Positions 22,165 through 34,840 of a stretch of DNA of 64,000 nt are shown piece after piece (position 1 is the first letter of the stretch; the number at the start of each line of letters is the position of its first letter). The position numbers and the translations under genes are program-made. The notes below the pieces were generated by a model that saw only the letters and a list, made by a program, of their open reading frames with translations, did no database searches and was not told the DNA's origin. The stretch covers positions 85,015,001 to 85,079,000 of the forward strand of contig CM059587.1 of the NCBI GenBank assembly GCA_030407085.1, read 5' to 3'. This DNA is from Trichopria drosophilae (taxonomy: Eukaryota > Arthropoda > Insecta > Hymenoptera > Diapriidae).

Positions 22165-24085
22165 TGAGTTTCTAAGATTTTTCTGACATTTTACTGATGT
22201 TTTCTACATCGAAAATATGTGTCTAAGAAAATTTTGAAGTACCTATCTCTTATAGAAGTTTCACAACCTTCAATTTAGTAAAATTTGACATTTTTTAAAA
22301 ATAAATTTTAAAAACTCATTTTTGCTCTAAAAACCACGATTTTTAGTAAAAAGAAAAATATTTAAATAGTGAAAATCTATTGGAAATTTGCCAAGGAGTT
22401 CATTCCCATTGGCTTTTTTTAGCTAAAGTATAACACGTCTACAGTAGATAAAAAAAAAACACTTTTTCATAACTTAAAAATACCTGTTTCGATTTGGCAC
22501 AAATTTTCAGGAAAGATACTGAAAAGTACATACTTTGAAATGGTTAATTAAATGATCTGGCTTTTATCAGTTTTTTACTATATTTTTTAAAAATAGCGTA
22601 AAAATTCCATTTTTTCAATGTTTTGTCCCACTTTCGGGCATTTTTACACGTACGCAGCTTTGAAAAAGAAATCTGGACCCAATTTTGGATTCATTGGAAA
22701 ATGTACAATCAATTATGCACTCTGATACCTAATTTTAATTTCTTTTCTTAGTAAATTCTATCAAAAATAAATTAAATAAAGTATCAGAATGCATAATTGA
22801 TTGGAAATTTATCAAGAATTTTAAATATATGAGAATTTTCGGGATTCTTTTCGCATTGAAATTGTTACAGCCTTATCCTAGCCAAATCTTAGTCATACAG
22901 AAAGTGCTAAAGCTAAGGATTTAAAAAATAGAAAGTCTTCTTACAAAAGTGTTGACACTTTCTTTAAATGGCCTGACTTTGAATGGCGATTGTTTTAAAA
23001 GTTCTATTCAAATCAAAAATACTTTTTTGTATGAATAATTCCATAATTCAATCATCGGATAAATATAAAATGAACCATACTAAAGTTATAAAGTTATTTA
23101 AAGAATGTTTGAAAAATGTTTATTATATTTTACTATTTTTAGAAATATTACTTTTACTACAATAAGAACAAAAAAATATACACGAAAAATAGATCCCATA
23201 AACAAAATTTTCAATGTAAACAAAAATCCAGGAAATTCTCATATACTTAAAACATTTCATAAATTTCCAATCAATTATACATTCTGATACATTATTTTAA
23301 TTTATTTTCGATAGAATTTACCAAGAAAATAAATTAAAATAAAGTATGAAAGTGCATAATTATTGATTGGAAATACACGGAGAAAAGTTTCTTTGCAAGT
23401 TTTACTATTCTACATGGTTATTAGTGGACAGACTTGCATCAGGCGAACATTTCCTATTCTTTATGCTAAAATTTACTAAAATTTGTGTGATTTTTACCTT
23501 AACATTCTGAATTTTTGGCAAAGCTAACATTAAAAATTCTGAAAAGGTATGATAAAAATAAAAAAAATTGTAGTAATTTTTAGCAAAAGGAATAGAAAAT
23601 TTTCTCGTTATGCAGTTCTGTCGCCTAATAACCATGTAGAATAGTAAAATTTCAAAAGAAATTTTTCTTCGTGTAGCAAACAACTAAAAAAAGACCCAGA
23701 TCATTTTTTTAAAGTATGTACTTTTATCGATCTTTCCTGAAAATTTGAGCCAAATCGAAATAGGTATTTTTAAGTTATTAATTTCTAATGAAAAAGTCGT
23801 TTTTTTCTATCTACTGTTCAAGCATTAAATTTTAGCTAAAAACGTAAATGAGACTGCATTCCTTGGCAAATTTCCAATCTATTTGACTATTTAAATCTTT
23901 TTTGGCCTAAAAATAACAGTTTTGAGAGCAAAAATGAGTTTTTAAATACTAATTTTGAAAAATGTCAAATTTTACTAAATTGAAAATTGTGAGACTTCTG
24001 TAAGAGATAAGGACTTGAAATTTTACCTGGACTCATATTTTTCGATGTAGAAAACACCAGTAAAATTTCTGCCAAAACGAAGAAC
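22165..24085. repeat. 1.9-kb palindrome containing two mirrored inner hairpins
   Basis: The outer arms are about 390 bp, 22165-22560 and 23695-24085. For example, GTTTTCTACATCGAAAATAT near 22200 pairs with ATATTTTTCGATGTAGAAAA near 24032, and GATTTGGCACAAATTTTCAG pairs with CTGAAAATTTGAGCCAAATC. Inside lie two hairpins, about 22697-22807 and 23265-23375, built on CAATTATGCA/CTGATAC sequences, and they mirror each other about a centre near 23040. The structure is therefore a palindrome of palindromes. Open frames inside (22983-23165, 23105-23287, 23405-23683) have no recognised motif. Confidence 0.85.
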
Positions 24086-24109
24086 CTGGACCACGAACTA
24101 TTGCATTTT

Positions 24110-26110
24110 GATATGGAATGTCCTTCTTACTTATTATTGTTTTTTATTTCTTCTTCTCAATAACAGCTAGAAAATAATTGTTTTACTTCTTTTTATTGTT
24201 ATTTTAATATCTTTGAATTGGTACAATTGTGCATCATGTGATCTTCTGGAACACCTCGCCATTGACTCGCCTTCTACATTTTCCTACGGAATGCATTTTT
24301 GCAAGACTCGCCCATGCCATGAATTCCTCAATTTGCCCTTGATATAAATGAGTAAATTAATTTTCTGGTGTCATAAATGACCAAGACATTTATCATCTAA
24401 TAAACAAGAATGACACGTATTCCAGTAATTGTGAACAAACATTTTTGTTTAACGAAATTGGTAGTCGCTCACAGAACTAAATGTTTACTAGTTTTTTATA
24501 GATAAATAGAACTAATTAAATTTTGTCTGGTTTCATTTAGAATAATATTAAATTCATTTGTAACAAGTAATAGTAAAAATACAATAATTATTATTAACAA
24601 AATGAACAGAATGACAGTAAAAACAGTTTTTATTAACTAATAATTTTGTAAATTTTTTGCATAAAAAGTGACTGCTTACGATTCGGGTATAAGATTTTCA
24701 GTATAATTTACATTATGGAGAAACTACTATGGTGTAATAAAATTTCATATCATTTAAACGCGGCGTTTTTATATGTTTTCAGTTAAAAAAGTTAATGAAG
24801 TTCACAAAAAAGTATCTCAATTACAAAATAAAGATATTGAAGTCACACGTTTCATTGAAATACTTGTTTTTTTTTAGTTTATTTAATACTTTTTATGACA
24901 AACCAAACTTGCGTAGTCAAATATTACACAAACAGAAAGTTAATCTAGTATGCGAAATATCAAACAATACATGCATGAACACGATTTGTAATTAAATTGA
25001 AAAACAATCATGGAAACATTGAAAATGGTGGAAGATTAATAAACAAGTAAATATTTTTGTCCGTCATTTTTTTCAAATAAACACTTTTTTAGTGGATTTT
25101 GTCGTAGAAAGTATTTTAATTCAGAAAATTAATATGCAATTTAAAAAAAAGGAAAGACTTTTTGTTAGAAGAGAAGTCCTTTAACCCTTAATTGTAGTGA
25201 TTTTAAATAATAAATAAAAAATAAAAAATCTCTATTATGCAGTAATAATACATTAATGATAATAAATAAAGACCGAGATTAAATTCATTCGAGATTTAAA
25301 AGAACATTCTTATTATTTATTGATTCTAGAAATGTATGAAACCTAATTTAGTCTGAACTAAAGTAACTAATACATTTCTTTTTTCAAATTTTTTGCAAAC
25401 ATTTCTTTACAAGAGGTAGACGAATTATCTATCTGTTATTAGCTTAAAAAATAACTCTTAGTATCACCACTTCTAGAAATAAATCAATTAACTAAAAATA
25501 TGAAAAACTCTTCCGTCGTAAATGTCGTACTCTTATGCTCTACACTATCATGATTTTAAAATATCCATAAATTGTTTGCTGTCGTATAAAAAGATTTTAT
25601 TTATACGACTTACTTTAGAAAGTGGAGTCTTGAGTAAACACTACTTTTATTTAACTAATATGTAAGATTATTTTTGTAGTTGTCTGGATATAAAAAGTAT
25701 AAAATAAAAATGAGAGAAAGATTTGTTTCATTACTTGAGGAAGTTTGCATTTGTATTGTTTGCGTGTGTTTCGTCCGTCAATTCTAAAACTCAAATACAA
25801 AGTAAAGTTACGTCAAACATTTCGATCGCGTGATTAAGGACTCGATTCCAATAAAAAAAAACTAAAGCGTCACAACCTTTACACGTGCCATCGATAATAT
25901 TATAAATGTTATGATAAATTAGAAAAATGATTTTGTCGTGTGTTCACACGAAATCACCCATTAAGGATCTTTTGCAACGTTTAATTATGTTTACATTATT
26001 TTATGTAAGTAACTGTTCGCGTGACTTTAATCCACCAACAGAGTAAAAGTAGACTTTGGAGTGAAAGTCATTTACGAATCTGTGTTCCTTTAATAAAGGG
26101 AACAATGAAA
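24110..26110. other. AT-rich DNA, no gene seen
   Basis: Two kilobases of A/T-rich sequence with a slightly more complex patch at 24230-24350 and another at 25740-25990. No long frame, RNA gene, palindrome or repeat partner is supported. Confidence 0.4.
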
Positions 26111-26616
26111 AAATCCAAATTTCAAATGTCTTCATTGTGTGATTAATTTGACTAATGACTAACGAATTAAGAAGATTTTTGTAATAAGGAAATTTGATTG
26201 GTAAATCGTTACCTTGTTAACGAAATAGTTTTTAATGCTGCTCAAATATTTCTTCAAGGAGAAATGTGAAAGAGTAGTTAATTATTCAAAATTAGGTGAA
26301 ATATGTTAAGATTATCAAAAATTATTTTTAATATAAATGATGGAAAAGTTGTTATTAGAAAAATTGCTTACTTATAAATTTATACGTTAAATTTATATAA
26401 AATATTGTTAACTATATCTGACAATATTGAATGTCTGCGTGCACCATTATTTCCTGCATAGTCCCATAGTTTTTGAAGTTTTTGATAATAATTCTGATAA
26501 ATTATGCAGAAATTCAAAACTTAAAAGACCTGAGATAACTTCAGAAATCAGAATGCAGTATTTGATTGTAATTTTTGGTTATTAGTAACGAAAAAAATCA
26601 TGGTCGGGCTATATTC

Positions 26617-27420
26617 CCCTTTAACGCCCAAACTGACCATTTTTTGACGATACTTTCTGTGAGCATCAACTTAAAATTGTTCAATAAATTGTTAAGTGGT
26701 CATTTTTAACGTAAAATTTCATATACTTTCAGAATCCGGTATCAGAATTGTTGAAAAATTTGTTAATAAAAAGTTATAAACAACTTTTGGGAAAAAATCA
26801 TTAATTTTCGATGAGAAACATTCGTTTAACCAAAATTTTCGAACGGAAAGAGGGATCACTCGTGTGTCTAACGCTTGTACATTTTTTATACTTTATTGTA
26901 AAATAATTACTATACCAAAATTAAACATGGCGGCCATCGATGCAACTCCATTTCCAGCAAAGTTTTCTAAAAAGGTTCAAAAAATGGTCATATCCGAAAA
27001 TAAACAAATCGCTCAAAAAAATCTGAACAACACGTGTTTCTTGATTAATTCTAAGCACTTTCTGTTGGTACAACTTTTTTTTTACGAACCTTCTTAGAAA
27101 ACTTTGGTGGAAAAGGGGTTGCAATGATGGCCGCCATGTTTATTTTTTGTATAGTAACTATTTCACAATAAAGTATGAACCAAATGTACACGCGTTATAC
27201 ACACGAGTGAACGCTCTTTCCGTTCGAAAATTCTGGCTAAACTTTCGGATTTTTTCCAAAAAATTGTTTATAACTTTTTATTAACAAATTTTTCGACAAT
27301 TCTGGTACCGGATTCTGAAATTATATGAAATTTTACTTTGGAAATGACCACTTAACAATTTTTTGAGGAATTTTAAGTTTATGCTGTACATCACTGAAAG
27401 TATTTTGGGTGTTAAAAGTT
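26617..27420. mobile_element. 0.8-kb palindromic element with TTTAACGCCC terminus
   Basis: The left end CCCTTTAACGCCCAAA pairs with the right end TTTTGGGTGTTAAAAG (27404-27419). The arms continue through GAATCCGGTATCAGAATTGT / ACAATTCTGGTACCGGATTC and TTTTCGAACGGAAAGAG / CTTTCCGTTCGAAAA. ATGGCGGCC (about 26928) pairs with GGCCGCCAT (about 27129). The terminus resembles the CCC(A/T)TTAACGCC family, but clean flanking TTAA is not visible. The 77-codon and 67-codon frames on opposite strands here are mirror images of the palindrome rather than genes. Confidence 0.75.
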
Positions 27421-28040
27421 TAAGGACCAAATGGACAATTTTTCATGGTCGACTTCAAGGGCGGTATTTTATATGAAACCGGATTTTTACAAAATCGGTT
27501 CCAATTACGAAAAATTGATCGATCTTTATGAATCTGCCGTTAAAAAATCAATCGAGCTGATTCCAAAAAAGGTATGCTTGGTTTTTCACATAAAAATCCG
27601 ATTTTTTCACTGACAAATATTATTTAATCGAACCTTTAATTTTATAATGTCCATGATACCATTTTTAAAATAAAGTTGGAAACTTCCAAAATGGCGGCCA
27701 AACACGAAAATATCAGCGAAAAGCTCCCGAATTTTTTATTCGAAAATGATAGACTTTCAGAAAAAATGTCATTGAACAAAGAGTTCTTAGAATTAATAAA
27801 AGAATACATTAAAATTTGTTCAAAATGTTTTGAACACTTTCTTCTATTTTCAAAATCGCAAAATTACTAGATTTTTTGCATTTAATTCAATGAAATACAA
27901 CTCTAACGAAAAAATGTTTCCAACAAAAAATATAAAGCGGAAAATTCTCTACAAAAACGGTTGTATACATTTTTTTTTTCGTAATCCCCACGGTAAGGCT
28001 GCAAATGAGTGACGAAAGTCCCCATAATAAATCAAACATT

Positions 28041-28640
28041 TTTCGGCAGAGTTGTATTTTTTGAAATAAATGCAAAAAACTAAAAAAGTCAAATTTTTTT
28101 TTTAATTTCGGCCAAAATATTGCCGAGCGTCGAATTTTATCATCATATTTGTTTTAATGAGATAAAAATACATGGAAATAGTGTAAAAAAAATTTAATAA
28201 AAAATGTAGTAAATTGTTAACATTTGTTAATGCTGTTAGAATATTTCTTGTAGAAGAGCAGAAGTGTAATAAAAATTTAGTTAAAAAAATGTAGTAAATT
28301 TCGTTATAGTTGTATTTTTCAAAATAATTGCAAAAAACTAAAAAAAGTTAATTTTTTTTTTTAAATAGCGGCCAAAGTATTAAAATTTACTACATTCTTT
28401 TTTACTAATTTTTTTTACACTATTTCCGTGTATTTTTGTCTTATTAAAACGGATATAATGATAAAATTCGGCGCTCGGTAATACTTTGGCCGCTATTTAA
28501 AAAAAAAATGTAACTTTTTTTAGTTTTCTGCATTTATTTCGAAAAATACAACTCTAACGAAATTTACTACATTTTTTTACTAAAATTTCTTCACACTTCT
28601 GCTCTTCTAAAAGAAATATTCCAGCATCATTAACAAATTC
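28041..28640. repeat. Inverted repeat with an extra direct half-unit
   Basis: The segment 28222-28385 (TTAATGCTGTTAG ... GAAGAGCAGAAGTGT ... ATGTAGTAAATTTCG) pairs with 28470-28640 (inverse, ending CCAGCATCATTAAC). A further copy of the inner block (GTTGTATTTTTTGAAATAAA ... CGGCCAAAATATTG) lies in direct orientation at 28041-28222. Three half-units, two direct and one inverted, suggest arm duplication or gene conversion. Confidence 0.7.
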
Positions 28641-28874
28641 CTTATTTTATTAACAAATTCCTTATTTCAAAAATCCCTTTAATTAACTAGTCATTATTAA
28701 TTAATTATTAGTCAAATTAATTACCCAATGAAGATATTATTTATATATATTACACTATAGAAAAAGAAGTCAATGAAATCAAAAAGGTAAGTAAATTCTC
28801 AAAGAAGCAATTTACTTTTCTAACATTTTTTAATTAGTTTTTTAGTATCCTGCTTGATTTATTCAATACAGTAA

Positions 28875-29018
28875 ATGGATTTGACGAAGAAACGTAAGTT
28901 TAAGGATCAAACTAGTACACAAGAAAGAATAAAGAGACTACTGTTCTTGAAAGTAGCGCGTAAGTCTTCCTTCTACTGCGATCTATTTTCGCACATGTTT
29001 AACGGAGTAGGATATTAA
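28875..29018 (+). CDS. Small open frame of 47 codons, product unknown
   Basis: Starts at ATG 28875, ends TAA at 29016-29018. The predicted peptide is Lys/Arg-rich at its N-terminus, then mixed. An in-frame CGTAAGT near 28893 could also act as a splice donor, giving a very short exon. An acceptor-like ATACAG lies just upstream of the ATG. It borders the CpG-rich island that follows. I recognise no family, and chance is quite possible. Confidence 0.13.
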   Translation: MDLTKKRKFKDQTSTQERIKRLLFLKVARKSSFYCDLFSHMFNGVGY

Positions 29019-29560
29019 ACTTGGTTGGTTTAAAAAGACTTCCCAAGATCGATCGTCGGTACGTGCTGCGATAAAACGACCGTATCAGGTGATATCTTTT
29101 TTTCATACTTCCCGCGTCGCCGGTCGTCGACAGATGGCGTTACCTTCCCGTGCCGTTAGCCTGCGCCAGTGAATATTTCAGGAACCTCTCGATCCTGATA
29201 CAGTTTCGATCGATAAGGCAGATTTCTCCGCATTTTTTCACAATATTGATAAATTTTGAGTACTGAAATAAATAAACTAAAAAAACGGCGATAAGGACGC
29301 GCAAATTTTGATTATGATCGGAGCGCGGCCACCCACGCGTTAGCGAGCCCCTCTATTTTGGGCATCGCGCCGAGATTGCGACACGTGGGCAGATGCTAAA
29401 CACATGTCGCGCGTTGTTGTAGTAAACAGTTTCAAAAAATAGAATAAATTGGACGCGGGGCGACAAGGAGAGCGAAGCGAATCGCCCGATGCACGTTGCA
29501 CCTCTTCCGCAGTTATCCGCAGCATCCGCGTCTCAACTCGCGACTTTTTACCCAGGAAGC
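29000..29560. other. CpG-rich unique island
   Basis: The base composition is balanced to GC-rich, with numerous CpG dinucleotides and no repeat partner. It includes a CAGATGGCG word (29131), a variant of the CTCF-like core outside any visible inverted repeat. Short frames on both strands overlap and are not called. It is a candidate promoter or conserved element. Confidence 0.35.
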
Positions 29561-29689
29561 TTCAATTTTTTTTTGATTTTTTCATATTTTGGGCATGCCG
29601 CGTGCCCAATCTGAAAGACAAAGAAAATAAGAGAGTTTTTATGTGCAATAGCGCGGATTCAAAGAGACTCCATTTTTAATGGCGATGTG

Positions 29690-30060
29690 TTTTATTTTAG
29701 GTACGAGGTTTTGGTGTTTTCAATAGTAGAATAGCCGTTGTGATTTGTACGTAACGTATGAATAGACCTTTGTTGTGCCGTACGTAACATGCGAGTAGAT
29801 TAGCGACGTGTTCTCGTGTCTGACCTTGATGCGGGGGGTCTATTGTGAAGTGATTTGTAATTTTTTGCGACGTAATTTGACGTTTTGATTTCGGGATGTG
29901 CAATTTGTTTTAACTGTAAGATGCATCGCCTTTTTGGATTTTGGGAGGTTTTAAGTGACATTTAAATCTGTGGCTATCGATAACATCAGGTGACAGATGA
30001 GAACAGCTTCCGGTACATTGTTATGTGTGGTTTTGAGTGATGAAACTAACGAATAGGATG
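29690..30060. other. Mixed-composition unique stretch
   Basis: Contains several ACGT and CGTAACG words and a 68-codon minus-strand frame (29697-29903) with no recognised motif. No repeat partner. Function unknown. Confidence 0.25.
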
Positions 30061-31574
30061 AAGCTAGATGGAGGATAGCAAGAGAACTTTCTACTAATTT
30101 TCTCTGTTTTTAATATTTTACAGTTAGATGTCAGCAAATCACGCTTGATTTTTGTTGCTTCAAATGATGAGTGCATTTAGAATGTTTTGGAGGTTTTTGT
30201 TAGTTTTTTTTTTTCTTAGAGAAATCTTTAGTTTATTAACTTACATGCTTAATTAGTTATCATTATCGTATTTGGAATTTATGTCAATGTAATTTCTAAA
30301 TCTAAAATAGTCAAAAATTGACAATGAAGAAATTTGGATATATAAATTTAGTTAGTACAATATTATACTGTTTATTAATATAGTAAATTATTAATTGGAG
30401 AAAGAAAACAATTATTTGACTAATTTAACTGTCGTTCGATGACAGACTTGAAAATAGTAAAAATATCTCCTTTTTTATGCCCCTTCTAAAAAAGTTTAAA
30501 AAAAATTATTTTAGCGAAAGGATGAAAAATATAATTAAAAATGATTCGATTTTTTAGTCGGGTAATTCCTGATTTGGTTAATTTCAGTATTTTCGATTAA
30601 AGTTAATGATTTTACTTCATTTTATCCTAAATACTAAATACAAAAATTAGTAGTTAATTTTTAGTTAAACGAAATTAAACTACTATTAACATTTACAGTT
30701 GTTTTAACAATTATAGTTAATTTACCTATTAAAATGCAGTTGAGGACCTTTTCAATGATACACAATACTTGAAAAATAGACAAATTGATTGAATATTTTG
30801 TACGGTATATCTAACTAATTTAGTTTAGCCAATTGTACAGTTAGTGTTATTTTAATCTGATCAGATGTGTTTAAAAATGAGTCGGTATTATGATTTTTCG
30901 GATTTAGATAGAATACTTATAATTAAACTTTTTGGAGAATCTAACTTTTACTCGCTAAATTTGAATTAATCAAAAATACTAAGCACTGGGTGAAATGTCG
31001 GTGACTAATTGAATTTGTAACGATTTTTATAAATAAAGATGTCAAAATTACTAATGCATTACTCAAATTAAACTAATTATTAGAGAGAGTAATAAATACA
31101 ATTACCAATGTTATATTACTAAACTAATGTTGACTAATGAATTATAGAACATTTACTTTATTTATTAATTATAAAACTGATTAGCATTTTAAGTGATAAT
31201 TTTCACTCGTTAATAAACTTTCTTCATTATAGTTTTTTTACTAATACAAATATGATTTTTTTAAATTCGTCACAAATTAAACATAAAATGTTGTAAAATT
31301 CGATACAAAATTATTTTTATATTGCGATAAAATTGAGGTTTTTTATTTTGAGTTTCGACTTACTTGTATGGACCAATTGAAGGCATTAGTAAAAAAGACA
31401 AAAAAAAAACAGAAACGTTTCCCTTTTAAATACTGAAAATACTTTGTAATTAACCGTTTTTTATTATTAATATAAATATTTAACCTCTTAATTATCTCTA
31501 ATATTCAAATTTTGAATTAAAACGAAACATGCTTGGAAACATTTACCAAAACATTTATTTTATATCTGTCTTGT

Positions 31575-31715
31575 TCTGAAATACTGATATCGCTTGTACT
31601 TTCGATATCTTTGATAATATCGATGTTTTGATGTCGGCATGTTGATGTCAATACTTTGATGAATTGATATGTTGGTATTATATTGATCGATGTTTTGATA
31701 TTACGATCATTCGGT
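31575..31715. repeat. Degenerate short tandem repeat (TTGAT/GATGTT words)
   Basis: About ten recurrences of TTGATRT or GATGTTTTGAT words in 140 bases, with irregular spacing of about 11-16 bases. A minus-strand frame crosses it and is rich in Ile, Thr and Ser as a result. A low-complexity repeat. Confidence 0.55.
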
Positions 31716-31791
31716 ACATTATATTTTGCTATTAAAGATCGTCTCAATAATTTGGCAATTTGAAAATATTTTTGTACAATGAAAAAATGTT

Positions 31792-31834
31792 TTAGATTTA
31801 AGTAAATATTTACTTGAAAAATCTAAAACAAAAT
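31792..31834. repeat. Short near-perfect hairpin
   Basis: TGTTTTAGATTTAAGTAAAT is followed directly by ATTTACTTGAAAAATCTAAA and ACA. This gives about 20-base arms with one three-base bulge and almost no loop. It has no T-tail or promoter to suggest a terminator or small RNA. Possible foldback remnant. Confidence 0.6.
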
Positions 31835-32548
31835 CTTTAAATGTGACGAATATAGGAACAGAATAAGAATCTAATTTTTCCATTTTATTATTACTTTTTT
31901 TTTAAAAACACTTCCCGTTATTTAGTGTCCGGAACTGGTATTTAGATGTTTAAATTCAGTCCTTAGTAACTGAGGATTATTTATGAAAGTATTTACCTTT
32001 ATTATGAAATTATTACCTTTTTAAATTAAATTCTCAAAATATCATTTAATGTACTTTTACTATTTTAAAAATTGACCTTATTATTATAAAAAAAGAAATT
32101 TGATTTCCTCTGTAAAATGAGGTGTTTATTTAACACATCTTAAAATACTGTGAATAAAAAATATAAATAATTAATCAATGCATGGGTTTTAAAGGTGTTA
32201 GTAATTGATACTTATTTATTAAAAGTCGGTTTTATTATTTCAAATAAAAACTCTTCGCTTTTATATAAACTTACTATTTAGCGATTAAACTTTAAATTAG
32301 GTATATGTTTAAAAGACTTGAAGTTTTTTAGCGTTTAAATGGTATTTCAATAGTTGTGCGCCCAGAAACATTTAGTAAATTTCACTAAATATCGAGTTGC
32401 CTAGGGAGAACTGAACATTTAATTGTTTTGATAGCTACATGCAGTTTAAGTGACTAAATTAATATTGTTTTAACTAAACTTGTTTTATTCCAAGAAAATG
32501 CAGTTAAAAAATAATTAAATGTTTAATACCCTCTGTGTAACTCATCTT

Positions 32549-33585
32549 TTAACCCTTTAAAGAACATATTTTTGTATTTATTTACATATATTTGACGCAA
32601 AATTTGACAATATGTTTTAGTAGTAACCCGCGGTAAACAAAAGTTTGGAATGAACTTTTTTTATTGCCCAACTCTTTCGAATTGTATCGAAAAATGCCGC
32701 AAGTTTAAAAATAAAATAATTACGAACTTTTATTTAACAAACATCCGAATTTTGTAGGATTTTTTCTATAATACTTGGTTTTATATCATTTCCCGTATTA
32801 AAATACTTAATTAAATTTTACGTGCAAAATTTTTGGGCTAGAAGATAGAACTAGTGCAAAAAATTAAATTTCAAAATATCGACTCAAAAATGGCTGCAAA
32901 GTTCGATTTTTGTAGTTGTATGTGGTCAGTCGATGAACCCGAATGAAATCAGTTCAAACTTAGTTTCCTGAGTTTTTTTGGGTCACTGACACCAAATTCG
33001 AAGTCAGTTTTCAAAAATTCAAAATAAGGGATCAAAAATGGCAAACTTATTTACTAAAATCAAACGGAACAACTTCATTCTTGGTACTTGGTGGTTTTTA
33101 GTGTCGCGGATTCCGGATTGTGGATCCGCCATTTTTAATTGTAGAAAACTAACATCAAGTTTGAACTAACGACCATAAAAATTGACGGGTACCAAGTTTG
33201 AAGTGATTTCATTCGGTTCAATCGATTGAATACACTCGACTATGTTTTTTAAAAAATATCGTCTTTAGTAGCAATTGTTGTGCCACGATTTTGAAATTAA
33301 ATTATTTACAATCATTTTATCTTTTAGCCAAAACATTTTTGACGCGATGTTTATAAATCTGTATTCTAATGTGGGAAATGACACAATACAACGATAAATG
33401 AAAAAATGAGGCAACAAAATTCCTGTTTTTTATTAAATAAATGCTCGTAATTTGTTTACTTTTAAATTTGAGATATTTTTCGATACACCATCCAAAAGAG
33501 CAGGATTTGGGCAATAAAAAACACCAATTCCAACATTTGTTAATTGTGTTTAACTACTAACAACATTGGGTCCTTAAAGGGTTAA
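32549..33585. mobile_element. TTAA-flanked palindromic element, family III copy 1 (piggyBac-like MITE)
   Basis: Both ends are flanked by TTAA (32549-32552 and 33582-33585). The terminal repeats are CCCTTTAAAGAAC on the left and the inverse of CCCTTTAAGGACC on the right. The interior is itself an inverted repeat: GAACCCGAATGAAATCAGTT (about 32935) pairs with AAGTGATTTCATTCGGTTC (about 33200), and ATCAAAAATGGC pairs with CCATTTTTAAT. TTAA duplication and CCC ends are typical of piggyBac-superfamily elements. At about 1 kb with no transposase it is non-autonomous. The interior matches 44690-45440. Confidence 0.82.
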
Positions 33586-33589
33586 TATA

Positions 33590-34375
33590 ATTTTCAAAAT
33601 AATTTTTTCTGAAATAATTTCTTCCTAGAATTATATTAATAATAATGATGAAAAAAATTACTCACATTTCTGTTTTCATTGCGTGATATTGTTGTGGTTA
33701 TATTTCTAATTTATCAATTTTTATGATAGCTGTATATGAGAATTTATCCGAGATTGATCAATATCTCATAGAACTGATTAAGCGTTAAGACAGAACTATG
33801 GCAATATTTATTTCATTATTTTTAAATCAGAAAGTAACAATCCGGCTCGAAGTAAACATTTAAATTTATATTTATTAGCTAAGGTAATTCTAAAATGGTC
33901 ACAAAAATCTAATTCTTGAAAATAAAAATCTAAAAAATACTGAACCGAAAAATTCTGAATTTTAAAAAATCGATACAATAATTTTTAGAATATACTGTAG
34001 CACGGATTACTAGTTCATCCGCTAAACACTTAAAATTATTTTTAAAAAGCTACTAAAATTCGATAACATCAACTATTAGAATAAAATATTCGAATTAAGC
34101 AGAAACTATATAATTTTGTTATTCAAAATTATTATAGGATGCTGTTACAAGGTTTTTTTTTATTAAAAGTAAGTAAAATTTGCAAAAAACATTACTTGAG
34201 AATTGTATGACAATTTTCAAAATCGATAAAGCAAGTTAGGAAAATGTCATTTAATTTCTATTCGTTGAAATTTTATATTTATTTCTAAAAAAGTGACCCA
34301 AAGTAGATCTGAACTAGAAAATTTATTCAGTTTCTGTTTAATTTTTTCGATCAGGAATTCATATTATCTGTTAAA
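33590..34375. other. AT-rich DNA, nothing recognised
   Basis: A/T-rich sequence without a supported gene, palindrome or repeat partner. Confidence 0.35.
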
Positions 34376-34378
34376 AGT

Positions 34379-34758
34379 CCCTTAAAGGAGTTCTAAAGTA
34401 ATTCGTAGTAAGTTTGGCATTTACAATAAAAAAGAAGAATTAAACATTTCTGAATCAATTTTTCAAAATTTGGGCTATGTAAGAGTAATTCTTATTACTA
34501 TATACAGCCAATTAACGAATACCAAAGAAATTAATAAGGAATTGAACGAGAACAATTGGAAATAGGTGATTTTTGTTTATTTCCCATTACTCTTGGCCAA
34601 TTCATAATTAACATCTTTGGCATTCTGTAAGAGTTCGTATATAAAAAAGTAGAATTACGGAGTCCAAATTTTTAAAAATTAGTACAGACATGTTTAATTT
34701 ATATTTTTTAGCGTATATATATACCTCGTCGACGGAGCACTTTAAAACTCCCTTAAAG
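34379..34758. mobile_element. GGGGGTTCTAAA-family TTAA element, copy 1
   Basis: The left end is TTAAAGGAGTTCTAAAGTAA and the right end CACTTTAAAACTCCCTTAAA. The palindromic interior has the family's signature blocks: ATACCAAAGAAATTAAT pairing with its complement, and ATTTATATTTTTTAGCG near the right end. Other copies lie at 41027-42040 (three), 45504-45690, 52505-52666 and 62629-63005. Non-coding. Confidence 0.8.
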
Positions 34759-34840
34759 ATTGAAATATGCGAAAATCAATATCTTTCAACGTTTAATACG
34801 TTAAAGGGATTTTATATTTTGGGTCAAAGCATCGGTAACC

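Larger units (their letters stand above)
26125..28745. repeat. 2.6-kb outer inverted repeat enclosing several smaller elements
   Basis: The left arm 26125-26285 is the inverse of 28580-28740. GTCTTCATTG and GATTAATTTGACTAAT at 26130-26155 pair with the complement of ATTAGTCAAATTAATTAC at 28700-28730. AATGCTGCTCAAATATTTCT near 26235 pairs with AGAAATATTCCAGCATCATT near 28612. The arms enclose a TTTAACGCCC-ended palindrome (26617-27420), an ATGGCGGCC-bearing half-core (27676-27900) and a further inverted repeat (28041-28640). This reads as an old palindromic element interrupted by later insertions. Confidence 0.7.
30070..32545. other. AT-rich DNA with minor simple repeats, no gene seen
   Basis: This stretch is dominated by A/T runs and TTAGTTAA-type words. 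It contains the GATGTTTTGAT-like simple repeat and a short hairpin, both listed separately. No frame or RNA gene is supported. Confidence 0.4.
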
